From assembly GCA_027063075.1 (NCBI GenBank), contig JAMOSM010000173.1:1-21598 (forward strand): a stretch of 21,598 nt of DNA. The letters are read 5' to 3'. This DNA is from Nautiliaceae bacterium. Its GTDB lineage: Bacteria; Campylobacterota; Campylobacteria; Campylobacterales; Nautiliaceae. How positions within the stretch are numbered: the first letter of the stretch is position 1; each line of letters begins with the position of its first letter. The position numbers and the translations under genes are program-made. Below are positions 1-9,962 of this stretch, piece after piece. The notes under the pieces were generated by a model that was not told the DNA's origin, made no database searches, and saw only the letters and a list, made by a program, of their open reading frames with translations.

Positions 1-377
1 TCTTCGTCGCTTGTAATAAGTGCGCTTAGAGTCCCGTTGAAATTTTTAGCGTTTTTCATAGCCCACAAAAATGCCGCAAGGCCGCTTTTCATATCCTGAG
101 CGCCTCTTGCGTATATGAATCCATCTTTTTCTGTAGGGGTAAATGGGTCGCTTTTCCATCCCTCTCCAGGAGGCACCACGTCTATGTGTCCTCCAAAGCA
201 TAAATGGTCACCTTCACCGAATTTTTTATAGATAAAAAGGTTTTTTACCCCTTCTTTTTCACTTTCAATTACTTCAAAATCTTTTAAATAATCTTTTATA
301 AATTCCATTGCACCTGCATCATCAGGTGTTATTGAAGGAAAACTTAGAAGTTTTTTAAATAAGGTTATTACATCCAT
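1..377 (-). CDS. dapE: Succinyl-diaminopimelate desuccinylase, N-terminal part (cut by window edge)
   Basis: About 125 residues are visible, running off the left edge. DapE is a cytoplasmic di-zinc M20 peptidase-family enzyme. It removes succinate from N-succinyl-LL-diaminopimelate on the way to lysine and the peptidoglycan cross-linking residue. Seen here: [14 protein letters not shown] at residues 61-74 (metal ligand His64, Asp66), then [12 protein letters not shown] at 92-103 (bridging metal ligand Asp95), and TSDE at the edge, the start of the catalytic Glu-Glu pair. The wording HIDVVPPG...W..DPF and RGAQDMKSG is typical of DapE rather than ArgE. The ATG at 377-375 follows an AAGGCAG-type ribosome site. 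It lies 22 nt after the upstream methyltransferase gene on the same strand, so the two are probably one transcript. Confidence 0.9.
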   Translation of the reverse strand, partial: MDVITLFKKLLSFPSITPDDAGAMEFIKDYLKDFEVIESEKEGVKNLFIYKKFGEGDHLCFGGHIDVVPPGEGWKSDPFTPTEKDGFIYARGAQDMKSGLAAFLWAMKNAKNFNGTLSALITSDE

Positions 378-399
378 ATACTGCCTTTTTTGTGAAATT

Positions 400-867
400 T
401 TATCGTTTTTTTCCTACAAACTGAAACGGATTTTCATTAAAAAAGATAACTTCAAAGTCTTTAAAAATTTCAAAAAACTCTTTTTTTTCTATAGAATATT
501 TATTAATTGTTTCAAACGCAAAATATCCATCTTTTCTAAGAGCCTTTGGAATTTGTTTTAAAATGTTTAAATTAAAATATTTAATCATTATGATAACATC
601 AAACTCATTTTGTGGTATAATATAATTATCAAGGTCAAGGCATAATTTTTTGATAGGAAGGGCGATTTTTGAAATTGCAACATCACTTATGTCTATAAGA
701 GTTACGCTATAACCTTTTTGTAATAAAAAATTTGCATTTCTTCCAAGCCCTCCTGCTAAATCTAAGGCTTTGCCTTTTTTTGAAGGAATATAGTTTATTA
801 AAGGACTTGGAGGTTTTATAGTTAGAGTTTTATATTTTTTATTCCATTTTATTTTTTCACTTTGCAT
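400..867 (-). CDS. Small class I SAM-dependent methyltransferase (TehB-like)
   Basis: 155 residues. The SAM-binding motif I is clear at residues 34-45 ([12 protein letters not shown]), followed by [15 protein letters not shown], where the Asp at the end of strand 2 would hold the ribose. This wording (W..KY, P.P, LDL..G.GRNA, G..VT.ID.S..A) is that of short TehB-like methyltransferases. The protein is short and ends soon after the core fold. The substrate cannot be told from sequence. The start at 867 has AAAGGA placed correctly upstream. Only 22 nt separate this start from the divergent amidohydrolase start at 890. dapE follows 22 nt downstream, suggesting co-transcription without proving a shared function. 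Confidence 0.75.
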   Translation of the reverse strand: MQSEKIKWNKKYKTLTIKPPSPLINYIPSKKGKALDLAGGLGRNANFLLQKGYSVTLIDISDVAISKIALPIKKLCLDLDNYIIPQNEFDVIIMIKYFNLNILKQIPKALRKDGYFAFETINKYSIEKKEFFEIFKDFEVIFFNENPFQFVGKKR

Positions 868-889
868 TTTTATCCTTTAAGGAGGAAGT

Positions 890-2053
890 ATGAAAAAAAT
901 TATAGCTGAAATTGATAACTTAAAAGATAAAATTATAGAGATTAGACGTCATATTCATATGTATCCGGACCTTTCAGGAGAAGAATATCCAACAAGAGAC
1001 TATGTAAGACAGATTTTGGAAAATGAGGGAATAAAAGAGATTAAAACATTTGAAGATTATGCCGGGATGGTTGTTGATATAAAAGTTAATGAAAAACTTC
1101 CCACAATTGCTTTTAGGGCCGATATGGACGCTTTGCCTATTAAAGAGGAAAATAATATCCCTTATAAGTCGAGAAAAGATGGCATAATGCACGCTTGCGG
1201 ACATGACGGACATACTGCGATACTAACAGGATTTTTAATAGCCTGCAATAGACATAAAGACAAGCTTCCTTTTAATATAAGGGGAATTTTTCAACACAAA
1301 GAAGAGGTAATGGATGGAGGTAGCGAGGATTTGATAAGAGATGGCGCACTTGATGGTGTTAGTGCGATTTTTGGACTTCATATGTATCCTTATTTAAAAA
1401 CAGGGGAGATTGGATATAAATATGGGGAGATGATGGCAAGTGCGGACAGTTTTGAGATAGAAATTTTTGGAAAAAGCTCTCATGGGGCAAGGCCGCATGA
1501 GGGGGTGGATGCTATTTTGACAGCGTCTTTAGTAGTAAATTCAATCAATCATATAGTAAGCAGACGCATAGACCCTCTTCATCCGGCAGTTATTTCATTT
1601 GGAACTATTGAAGGTGGAAAGGCTGCTAATATTATATGCGATTACGTAAAACTGAGCGGGACTGTAAGAACGTTAAATGATAAAGTAAGACAGAACATAA
1701 AAGAGATGATGGAAGAAGCGACAGCCGGCATTTGCAGGGCAATGGGGGCTAGGTATAATTTTCATTACTATTTTGGAAATCCTGAGCTTATAAATGATGA
1801 TAAGATGGTGGATATTGTTATAAAAGCCGCTAAAAAAGTTGCAAAACCTGTGGATTTAAAACTGCCTGTAATGGGGGGAGAGGATTTTGCAAACTATTTA
1901 AAAGTAGTAAAAGGGGCATTTTTCAGACTTGGAAGCTGCAATGAAGAAAAAGCTACCTGTTATCCTCAACATCATCCAAGATTTGATATAGATGAAGAAA
2001 GTTTGATAATAGGTGCTAAAATATTCGCAAATATTATTAAGGAGCTTAAATGA
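890..2053 (+). CDS. M20D-family amidohydrolase (N-acyl-amino-acid / hippurate hydrolase type)
   Basis: 387 residues, the usual length for this family of cytoplasmic two-metal enzymes, which cut N-acyl (acetyl, benzoyl) groups from amino acids. Seen: RADMDALPI at 76-84, HACGHDGHTA at 101-110 (metal ligands Cys103 and His105), the Glu-Glu pair at 138-139, FGLHMYP with His164, GKSSHGARPHEGVDA in the dimerisation domain at 194-208, and a C-terminal GGEDFANYL and HHPRFD with the last His ligand. The pair sits in FQHKEE instead of the usual FQPAEE. A strong AAGGAGG ribosome site precedes ATG 890. The natural substrate is open: HipO-like hydrolase, N-acetylcysteine deacetylase and N-acetyl-diaminopimelate deacetylase all fit, and the nearby dapE is only a hint. 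Confidence 0.85.
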   Translation: MKKIIAEIDNLKDKIIEIRRHIHMYPDLSGEEYPTRDYVRQILENEGIKEIKTFEDYAGMVVDIKVNEKLPTIAFRADMDALPIKEENNIPYKSRKDGIMHACGHDGHTAILTGFLIACNRHKDKLPFNIRGIFQHKEEVMDGGSEDLIRDGALDGVSAIFGLHMYPYLKTGEIGYKYGEMMASADSFEIEIFGKSSHGARPHEGVDAILTASLVVNSINHIVSRRIDPLHPAVISFGTIEGGKAANIICDYVKLSGTVRTLNDKVRQNIKEMMEEATAGICRAMGARYNFHYYFGNPELINDDKMVDIVIKAAKKVAKPVDLKLPVMGGEDFANYLKVVKGAFFRLGSCNEEKATCYPQHHPRFDIDEESLIIGAKIFANIIKELK

Positions 2054-3066
2054 AAGGACATAGCGGAATTTCATCTCCTTTTTTTATTGTAAAAAAACCT
2101 GTTGATGCTGTTATCAGAGATATAAAAAAAGGAGATGGTAAAGATATAGTAGAGCTTTTTAAGGCAAATTATGATGATACTTATTATAAAAAAAGTTTTT
2201 ATGACCCGAATACATGGGAAAATATGGTAAATAGCAAAAAGTATTATCCTGTGGTGGCTGAGATTGATGGAAAGGTTGTTGGAGAGTTTTTATTGACATT
2301 AAATGATAAATACAACGGTGAAATAGGAGCGGTAGTAGTTCATCCTGATTATAAGGGAAGAGGGCTTATGAATAAAATGTTTGATTATTTAATAAAAAAA
2401 GCCGAGAGTCTTAGTCTTTATGCAATATATGGAGAAGCTATTATGTTTCATCCTTTTTCTCAAAAAGCCAACTTAAAACACGGAATGATTGAAACAGCTC
2501 TTCAATTAGGGGAAGTTGCTTCTTGGATAGCCCAAAAAGATATAAAATTTGAAAAACGTTCAGGTACGCTTGTGGGATATAAAATATTTAAACACCAAAA
2601 ACGCTCATTATATACTCCTAAAATCTATAAAAAGCTTATTTATGACAGATATAAAAAAGCAAATCTTCCTATTTCAAAAGCTACGATTAGACCTATTAAA
2701 AAAACGCTTGAATTTTGGGAAAACAGACTTCTTAAAATTTCAGGAATAATAATTAACGGTAAAGTTAAAAATTTTGAAAACAGATTTAATATTTTATTTA
2801 CAAAAGCAAAATTAAGAGGGGAGATGATATATGCGGATATTAATCTTCACACACCTGAAATTGAAGAGATTACTAAATTTTTAAATAAAAAGAGGTTTTT
2901 TTACAGCGGGGTTTTATTTTACAGATACGACGGGTTTGATTATTTAAGACTTCAGTTTGAAAATACGCATAATGTCGAAGAGAGGCTTAATGTGTGTTAC
3001 AGCGATTATTGTAAGTTTTTAAGTAAATTTGTAAGGGAAGACAAAAAAAGGGTTAGCCGTTTATAA
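2050..3066 (+). CDS. GNAT N-acetyltransferase with long C-terminal region
   Basis: 338 residues. The GNAT acetyl-CoA site is visible as VVVHPDYKGRGLMNKMFDYL from residue 95, with the pyrophosphate loop KGRG. It is followed by a stretch containing HPFSQKANLKHGM and, near the C-terminus, RFFYSGVLFYRYDGFDYLRLQ. These two stretches resemble the acetyltransferase half of larger proteins in which, as I recall, an RsbW-type ATPase domain is joined to a GNAT domain; here there is no kinase domain. The ATGA overlap with the amidohydrolase stop indicates translational coupling and one operon. Substrate unknown. The 3' end overlaps the convergent esterase gene by 14 nt. Confidence 0.75.
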   Translation: MKGHSGISSPFFIVKKPVDAVIRDIKKGDGKDIVELFKANYDDTYYKKSFYDPNTWENMVNSKKYYPVVAEIDGKVVGEFLLTLNDKYNGEIGAVVVHPDYKGRGLMNKMFDYLIKKAESLSLYAIYGEAIMFHPFSQKANLKHGMIETALQLGEVASWIAQKDIKFEKRSGTLVGYKIFKHQKRSLYTPKIYKKLIYDRYKKANLPISKATIRPIKKTLEFWENRLLKISGIIINGKVKNFENRFNILFTKAKLRGEMIYADINLHTPEIEEITKFLNKKRFFYSGVLFYRYDGFDYLRLQFENTHNVEERLNVCYSDYCKFLSKFVREDKKRVSRL

Positions 3067-3592
3067 AATTTTTTATCATACATAAATAGCTGCTTAAATT
3101 TTCAAACCTGTGGTTTCCCCCATACTCTACAACCACTTTTGCATTTGGGCGCTTTTTAAAGGTTTTTAGGGTTTTTTTGTAATTTAATATCTCATCATTG
3201 CTTTGAAGCAGTACTAAATAATTGCCTCTTTTTGGTTTTGTTTTTAATTTTTTTAGTTCTTTTAAATACTCTTTTTTCCATTCAAAAGGTTGGTTGTCAC
3301 AATATCTGTATTGTGTGCCTATATATTTTTTTAGAGTTTTGTAAGGTTTTAGGGAAGGGTTTATAAGTACGGCTTTTAGGCCGAATTTTTCAGCCAGATA
3401 CATTGCATAATATCCTCCAAGTGAAGAACCTATTAAAATGTTTGATGGTTTTGCAAAATCACTTAAGATTTTTATTGTCTCAAGAGGTGAAGGGGGAAGG
3501 TCTATTGCCTTTACATCTTTAAAATACTCTTTTAATATTTTTACTTTGTTTGAATCAGCACAACTTGCAAATCCGTGAATATAAATTATCAT
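3053..3592 (-). CDS. YqiA-like small alpha/beta-hydrolase (UPF0227 type esterase)
   Basis: 179 residues, close to the size of E. coli YqiA. Seen: IIYIHGFAS at the N-terminus (oxyanion-hole HGF), nucleophile elbow GSSLGG at 55-60 with Ser57, SNDEILNY with the likely catalytic Asp133, and YGGNHRF with the likely catalytic His161. The triad order and spacing fit a complete small serine hydrolase. No signal peptide is seen, so it is probably cytoplasmic. The natural ester or thioester substrate is unknown. It stands alone between two plus-strand units, overlapping the GNAT gene tail. Upstream, on its own strand, there is an extended -10-like TGATACAAT and an AAGGG ribosome site. Confidence 0.8.
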   Translation of the reverse strand: MIIYIHGFASCADSNKVKILKEYFKDVKAIDLPPSPLETIKILSDFAKPSNILIGSSLGGYYAMYLAEKFGLKAVLINPSLKPYKTLKKYIGTQYRYCDNQPFEWKKEYLKELKKLKTKPKRGNYLVLLQSNDEILNYKKTLKTFKKRPNAKVVVEYGGNHRFENLSSYLCMIKNFING

Positions 3593-3610
3593 TTATTACC
3601 CTTTTTGTTT

Positions 3611-3619
3611 ATTGTATCA
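3611..3619 (-). promoter_or_regulatory. Putative extended -10 promoter for the YqiA-like gene
   Basis: Reading the minus strand from 3619 to 3611 gives TGATACAAT, fitting the TGNTANAAT extended -10 pattern. It lies about 19 nt before the start codon, so the leader would be short. A second TATAAT (3642-3637, minus) lies further upstream and is an alternative. No -35 box is clear, as is common in Campylobacterota. Confidence 0.4.
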
Positions 3620-3667
3620 AATTTATTGAACTCTTTATTATAAAGGTTTGATTTTTTTTAAGTTTTT

Positions 3668-3676
3668 TGGTATAAT
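3668..3676 (+). promoter_or_regulatory. Putative extended -10 promoter P1 of the ligA-clpS-clpA-aat operon
   Basis: TGGTATAAT is a perfect extended -10 element preceded by a run of T residues rather than a -35 box. It would give a leader of about 47 nt before the ligA ATG at 3731. Confidence 0.55.
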
Positions 3677-3700
3677 CTAAACACTACGCCGGCTGCAATA

Positions 3701-3709
3701 TGCTACAAT
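3701..3709 (+). promoter_or_regulatory. Putative extended -10 promoter P2 of the ligA operon
   Basis: TGCTACAAT is a second extended -10 match 33 nt downstream of P1. It would start transcription about 15 nt before the ligA ATG, just ahead of the GGAG ribosome site. P1 and P2 may be tandem promoters; P2 is the weaker match. Confidence 0.35.
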
Positions 3710-3712
3710 TAA

Positions 3713-6047
<2,335 letters not shown>

Positions 6048-8237
6048 ATGCAAATAACTGAAAGCTTAAGAAAAATTCTTAATGAAATAATTTATGAAGC
6101 AAAAAGAAGAAAAAACGAATATATCACAATAGACCATGCTTTTTATATTTTATTAAAAGATAAAAATGTCCGCTCTATTTTAGAAGATGTGGGAGTTGAT
6201 ATAGATTATGTTAGACGCGGACTTGACTATTATCTTGATACTTATATTGAAAAAGTATCGGGAAATATAACTCCAACAGAAACACTTGCATTTCACAGGG
6301 CAACTGAGAGAATGTTTAAACATATTGCAGGTATTAATAAGCCTTATGCTGATGAAATTGACTTTTTTATTGCACTGCTTGAGGATGAAACAAGCTATAC
6401 AAATCAGCTTTTAAGAGAGTTTGGAATAGAAAAAGTTGAAATTGTTGAATATGTGACTGAAATTAAAGATTTAGAAAATGAGATTAAAAAATTAAATGAA
6501 GATAAAAAGTCGCCTTTAAATGAATTTGCAACCGAGCTTACCTCTATTGCAAAAGAGTTTGATGATGTAATAGGCAGGGAAAAAGAGATAAACAGGGTTA
6601 TGCAGGTTTTATCAAGACGTAAGAAAAACAATCCTATTTTAGTAGGGGAACCGGGAGTCGGTAAAACGGCGGTAGTTGAAGGGCTTGCTAAAAAAATAGC
6701 CCTTGGTGAAGTTCCGGATGTTTTGAAAAACAAAAAAATATATTCTCTTGATATGGGAAGTCTGATTGCGGGAACTAAATACAGGGGTGAATTTGAAAAG
6801 AGAATGAAGGTTATTTTAGAAGAGCTTAAAAAAGAAGATGAACCTATTTTATTTATTGATGAGATTCATATGATTGTAGGAGCAGGTGCTGCGGGCGATT
6901 CTAAAATGGATGTTGCAAATCTTCTCAAACCAGCCCTTGCAAAAGGCGAAATCAGATGTATAGGAGCTACTACGTATGAAGAGTATAAAAATAATTTTGA
7001 AAAAGACAAAGCCCTTAGCAGAAGATTTCAAAAAATCGATATAAAAGAACCAAGTATTGAAGATACAATAAAGATTCTTGAAGGGTTAAAACCTAAATAT
7101 GAAGACTTTCATAAAGTAAGATATTCAAAAGAGGCGATAAAATCGGCGGCAATTTTGGCTAAAAAATATTTAAGAGAGAAGTTTTTGCCTGACAGTGCGA
7201 TTGATTTAATTGATGAAGCGGGTGCAAAATATAAACTAAGAGGCAAAAAGCTTATTACAAAAAGTGATATTGAAAGTATTGTCGCAAGTATTGCAAATAT
7301 TCCAAAAGAATCAGCAAGTCAAAATGAGGTTGAAAAATTAAAACATCTTGAAGAAAATCTAAAAGCAAAAGTTTTTGGTCAAGATAATGCAATAAAAGAG
7401 CTTGTAAAAGTTATTAAAAGAAAAAAAGCAGGACTTACACGTGAAGACAAACCTATTGGTAGTTTTCTGTTTGTAGGTCCAACAGGAGTCGGTAAAACAG
7501 AAATTGCAAAACAGCTTGCCAATATCTTAGGAGTGAATTTCTTAAGGTTTGATATGAGCGAATACCAAGAAAAACATTCAGTTGCAAAACTTATAGGCTC
7601 TCCTCCCGGATATGTAGGATATGAAAAAGGAGGACTTTTAACAGAAGCTATAAGAAAAAATCCGCATACAGTGCTTTTACTAGACGAGATTGAAAAAGCG
7701 CATCCTGATATTGTTCAGATTTTATTACAGGTAATGGATAATGCGACCTTAACTGACAATGACGGCAGAAAGGCTGATTTTAGAAACGTTGTTTTAATTA
7801 TGACAAGTAACCTTGGGGTTGGTGAAGGAAACGCTCCTGGATTTATGGCAGAACATAGTGAATTTAAAGAAGAGGCTATTCACAGATTTTTTGCGCCTGA
7901 GTTTTTAAACAGGCTTGATGCGATAGTTAGATTTAAGCCTCTAAGCAAAGAGTCGATATTACTTGTTGTGGATAAGTTTATAGGAGAGCTGCAAGATAAA
8001 CTTGCAAACAAAAAAGTAAAACTTACCCTTACAAAAAGGGCAAAAGAGGCTCTTGCTAAAAAAGGATATTCGCTAAAACTTGGAGCCCGTCCTCTTGCAA
8101 GGGTGATTGAGGAAAATATTGTAGAGCCTTTAAGTGAAGAGATACTTTTTGGTGATTTAAAAAGCGGTGGTGAAGTTAAAATTGATTATGTAAAAGATGA
8201 ATTTAAGTTAAAGAAAACAGATGATAAAAGTAAGTGA
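6048..8237 (+). CDS. clpA: ClpA, AAA+ unfoldase of the ClpAP protease
   Basis: 729 residues, typical for ClpA. It forms hexamers, unfolds substrates and threads them into ClpP. Seen: N-domain with ClpS-docking fold (1-about 145), D1 ATPase with Walker A GEPGVGKT at 200-207 and Walker B FIDE around 269-272, then D2 with GPTGVGKT at 477-484, LLLDE at 543-547 and a C-terminal sensor-2 region GARPL at 679-683. There is no long coiled-coil middle domain, which separates it from ClpB and ClpC. The ClpP-docking loop, IGL/IGF in E. coli ClpA and ClpX, aligns with PGF at 597-599. AGGAGG lies just upstream of the ATG, and clpS ends one base before it. Confidence 0.96.
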   Translation: MQITESLRKILNEIIYEAKRRKNEYITIDHAFYILLKDKNVRSILEDVGVDIDYVRRGLDYYLDTYIEKVSGNITPTETLAFHRATERMFKHIAGINKPYADEIDFFIALLEDETSYTNQLLREFGIEKVEIVEYVTEIKDLENEIKKLNEDKKSPLNEFATELTSIAKEFDDVIGREKEINRVMQVLSRRKKNNPILVGEPGVGKTAVVEGLAKKIALGEVPDVLKNKKIYSLDMGSLIAGTKYRGEFEKRMKVILEELKKEDEPILFIDEIHMIVGAGAAGDSKMDVANLLKPALAKGEIRCIGATTYEEYKNNFEKDKALSRRFQKIDIKEPSIEDTIKILEGLKPKYEDFHKVRYSKEAIKSAAILAKKYLREKFLPDSAIDLIDEAGAKYKLRGKKLITKSDIESIVASIANIPKESASQNEVEKLKHLEENLKAKVFGQDNAIKELVKVIKRKKAGLTREDKPIGSFLFVGPTGVGKTEIAKQLANILGVNFLRFDMSEYQEKHSVAKLIGSPPGYVGYEKGGLLTEAIRKNPHTVLLLDEIEKAHPDIVQILLQVMDNATLTDNDGRKADFRNVVLIMTSNLGVGEGNAPGFMAEHSEFKEEAIHRFFAPEFLNRLDAIVRFKPLSKESILLVVDKFIGELQDKLANKKVKLTLTKRAKEALAKKGYSLKLGARPLARVIEENIVEPLSEEILFGDLKSGGEVKIDYVKDEFKLKKTDDKSK

Positions 8238-8910
8238 AAATCCACCTTTGTATTTACTTGATGATTTTAATTTTCCATCCCCTTATGAGAATTTTGAAGA
8301 CGGGTTTGTTGGGGCAAGTTATGATTTGCATCCAAAAAGGCTTCTTGAAGGATATTCAAGGGGGTTTTTCCCTTGGTATCAGGATGAAGACGGGCTTTTT
8401 CACTGGTTTGTTTTAAATGAAAGAATGCTTTTAAAAACTGATGAAGTTAAAACAACTAAGCGTTTAAGACAAAAATTAAGAAGTAAAAAGTGGGATTTTA
8501 AAATCAATACGCGTTTTGATGATGTTATTAGAATGTGTTCTAAGGTAAAAAGAAAACACGAAAGTGGGACATGGATAAACAAAGATTTTATTGATGCTTA
8601 TACAACATTAAATAAACTTGGCTTTGCCTTAAGTGTTGAAGCTTATTATGAAGGTGAGCTTGTAGGCGGATTTTATGGAGTTGCTATTAATAAATATTTC
8701 AGTGGTGAGAGTATGTTTCATATAAAGCCTGATGCAAGTAAATTGGCACTTATCTATTTTTGTGATATACTTCAAAAAAATGGAATTGAATATATTGACT
8801 GTCAGGTTCCAAGCGAACATCTTGGAAGAATGGGTGGGAAAATTTATAAAAAGCATGAATTTATTCCAATAATTCAAAAAGCTACAGGAGTTAATAATGA
8901 AAACACTTAA
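8221..8910 (+). CDS. aat: Leucyl/phenylalanyl-tRNA-protein transferase
   Basis: 229 residues. Aat transfers Leu or Phe from aminoacyl-tRNA to the N-terminus of proteins beginning with Lys or Arg, creating primary N-degrons for ClpS. Seen: RGFFPWY at 47-53, GTWI at 116-119, SGESMF at 161-166 with catalytic Glu163, and IDCQVPSEHLGRMGG at 192-206 with Gln195; these match E. coli Glu156 and Gln188. The usual WWSPDPR appears as HWFVLNER at 61-68. The start overlaps clpA by 17 nt and has no strong ribosome site of its own, so translation probably depends on coupling. Adjacent clpS-clpA-aat makes the pathway a single operon. Confidence 0.93.
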   Translation: MIKVSENPPLYLLDDFNFPSPYENFEDGFVGASYDLHPKRLLEGYSRGFFPWYQDEDGLFHWFVLNERMLLKTDEVKTTKRLRQKLRSKKWDFKINTRFDDVIRMCSKVKRKHESGTWINKDFIDAYTTLNKLGFALSVEAYYEGELVGGFYGVAINKYFSGESMFHIKPDASKLALIYFCDILQKNGIEYIDCQVPSEHLGRMGGKIYKKHEFIPIIQKATGVNNENT

Positions 8911-9208
8911 AGAATGGAATGTATTAGTTGAGCTTGTAAAAACAAAAACAGGAGCTGTTCTTTATAAGATAAACCTTGATGAAAATCATTTTTTTCTTGA
9001 ACAAAATCCTTTAAAAGATTCAAAATATGGTGTTGCTTATAGACAGTTAAAACTGAAATATCCTGAATTTTATATGTTTTGGGAGATTAAGGATAATAAT
9101 TATACAGGAAGGGTTCTTACAGCAAGAATAACAGATAAAAAAGAACTTGATGAGTTTATTGAGAGCTTGGTTGGGGAAGATTTTAAAAATTACGAAGATT
9201 TTAATTAA
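8897..9208 (+). CDS. Unknown 103-residue protein closing the N-degron operon
   Basis: I do not recognise this family. The 103-residue protein is soluble and mixed in charge, with no signal peptide or membrane segment. Its aromatic-rich middle ([23 protein letters not shown], near residues 43-65, split by charged residues) is followed by a C-terminal acidic tail. The reading frame is supported by a good ribosome site (AGGAG at 8886-8890, six bases before the ATG) and by a 14-nt overlap with aat, the same overlap style as its operon neighbours. The position suggests it is co-expressed with ClpS, ClpA and Aat. A role in N-degron processing is only a guess. Its stop overlaps the cmoA stop on the other strand. 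Confidence 0.7.
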   Translation: MKTLKEWNVLVELVKTKTGAVLYKINLDENHFFLEQNPLKDSKYGVAYRQLKLKYPEFYMFWEIKDNNYTGRVLTARITDKKELDEFIESLVGEDFKNYEDFN

Positions 9209-9908
9209 ACGCTAAAAAAGTTGCGAAGTTATTCCATCTGAAAATAACTTCCACTTCCTTAAACCCCGCATTTTTTAACATTTCTATATTTTCGTTCATT
9301 GTATAAGGGATTAACACATTTTCAAGCGCTTCTCTTTTTTGGGCTATTTCAAATTCTGAATAGCCCATTTTCTTTTTATATTCATAATAAATGTCTATCA
9401 TAATCTTGTTTAGCTTTTTATTTTCTGTAATTAACTTTTCACTCATTAAAAAAATTCCGTCTTCTTTTAAAGAGTTTTTTATTTTTTTTATCAGTTTTTC
9501 TCTTTTTAAAGGTCTTACAAATTGGATTGTATAGTTTGCTATTATTGCTTTTGAGTTATTAAAATCATAATTTAAAAAATCTGCCTCAATAAATTTTACA
9601 TCAACTCCAAAAGCCTTTGCTTTATTAGTAGCTCTTTTTATCATTGCAGGGGAGTTGTCTATTCCTATTAAATTAAGCGGTTTTTTTGTTTTTTTTGCAA
9701 GTTCTATTAAAAATGTCCCTGTGGAACTTCCAAGGTCTACTATCTTGTCATTTTCTTTTAGAAAATTTTTTAGAATATCTATTTGAAGGTTTAAATTTTC
9801 TTTATAAAAAGGAACGCTTCTATTTAACATATCATCAAAAACACTTGCAACCTCTTCGTCAAATTCAAACTGTTTGTTTATTGGCTTTGAAAATACCTTG
9901 TCTTTCAA
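9201..9908 (-). CDS. cmoA: Carboxy-S-adenosyl-L-methionine synthase
   Basis: 235 residues. CmoA makes carboxy-SAM from SAM and prephenate, which CmoB uses to build the cmo5U wobble nucleoside in tRNAs. Seen: [22 protein letters not shown] at about 14-35, the family signature; DLGSSTG at 58-64 and [10 protein letters not shown] at 81-90 for SAM binding; NYTIQF at 125-130; SEK at 156-158; and [18 protein letters not shown] with the Arg expected to hold the carboxylate. The start is a TTG at 9908-9906 with AAGGG six bases upstream; no better ATG exists, and the N-terminus matches the family from there. cmoB is not in this window. The gene stands alone, convergent with the N-degron operon and divergent from metY. 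Confidence 0.9.
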   Translation of the reverse strand: MKDKVFSKPINKQFEFDEEVASVFDDMLNRSVPFYKENLNLQIDILKNFLKENDKIVDLGSSTGTFLIELAKKTKKPLNLIGIDNSPAMIKRATNKAKAFGVDVKFIEADFLNYDFNNSKAIIANYTIQFVRPLKREKLIKKIKNSLKEDGIFLMSEKLITENKKLNKIMIDIYYEYKKKMGYSEFEIAQKREALENVLIPYTMNENIEMLKNAGFKEVEVIFRWNNFATFLAFN

Positions 9909-9921
9909 TTTAGACCCTTTA

Positions 9922-9930
9922 TGATATAAT
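9922..9930 (+). promoter_or_regulatory. Putative extended -10 promoter of metY
   Basis: TGATATAAT is a full TGNTATAAT match, 32 nt before the metY ATG at 9963. Transcription would begin near 9937, leaving room for the AAAAAAGG ribosome site. There is no clear -35 box. No Met-responsive riboswitch fits in the 54-nt gap. Confidence 0.55.
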
Positions 9931-9962
9931 ATTTTAAAAATTTTACTAAAAAAGGTTAATTT

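Noticed and set aside
1..2053. dapE and the M20D gene as a recent duplication
   Set aside because: They belong to different M20 subfamilies with different metal-site wording (HIDVVPPG against HACGHDGH) and lie on opposite strands; the shared fold is ancient.
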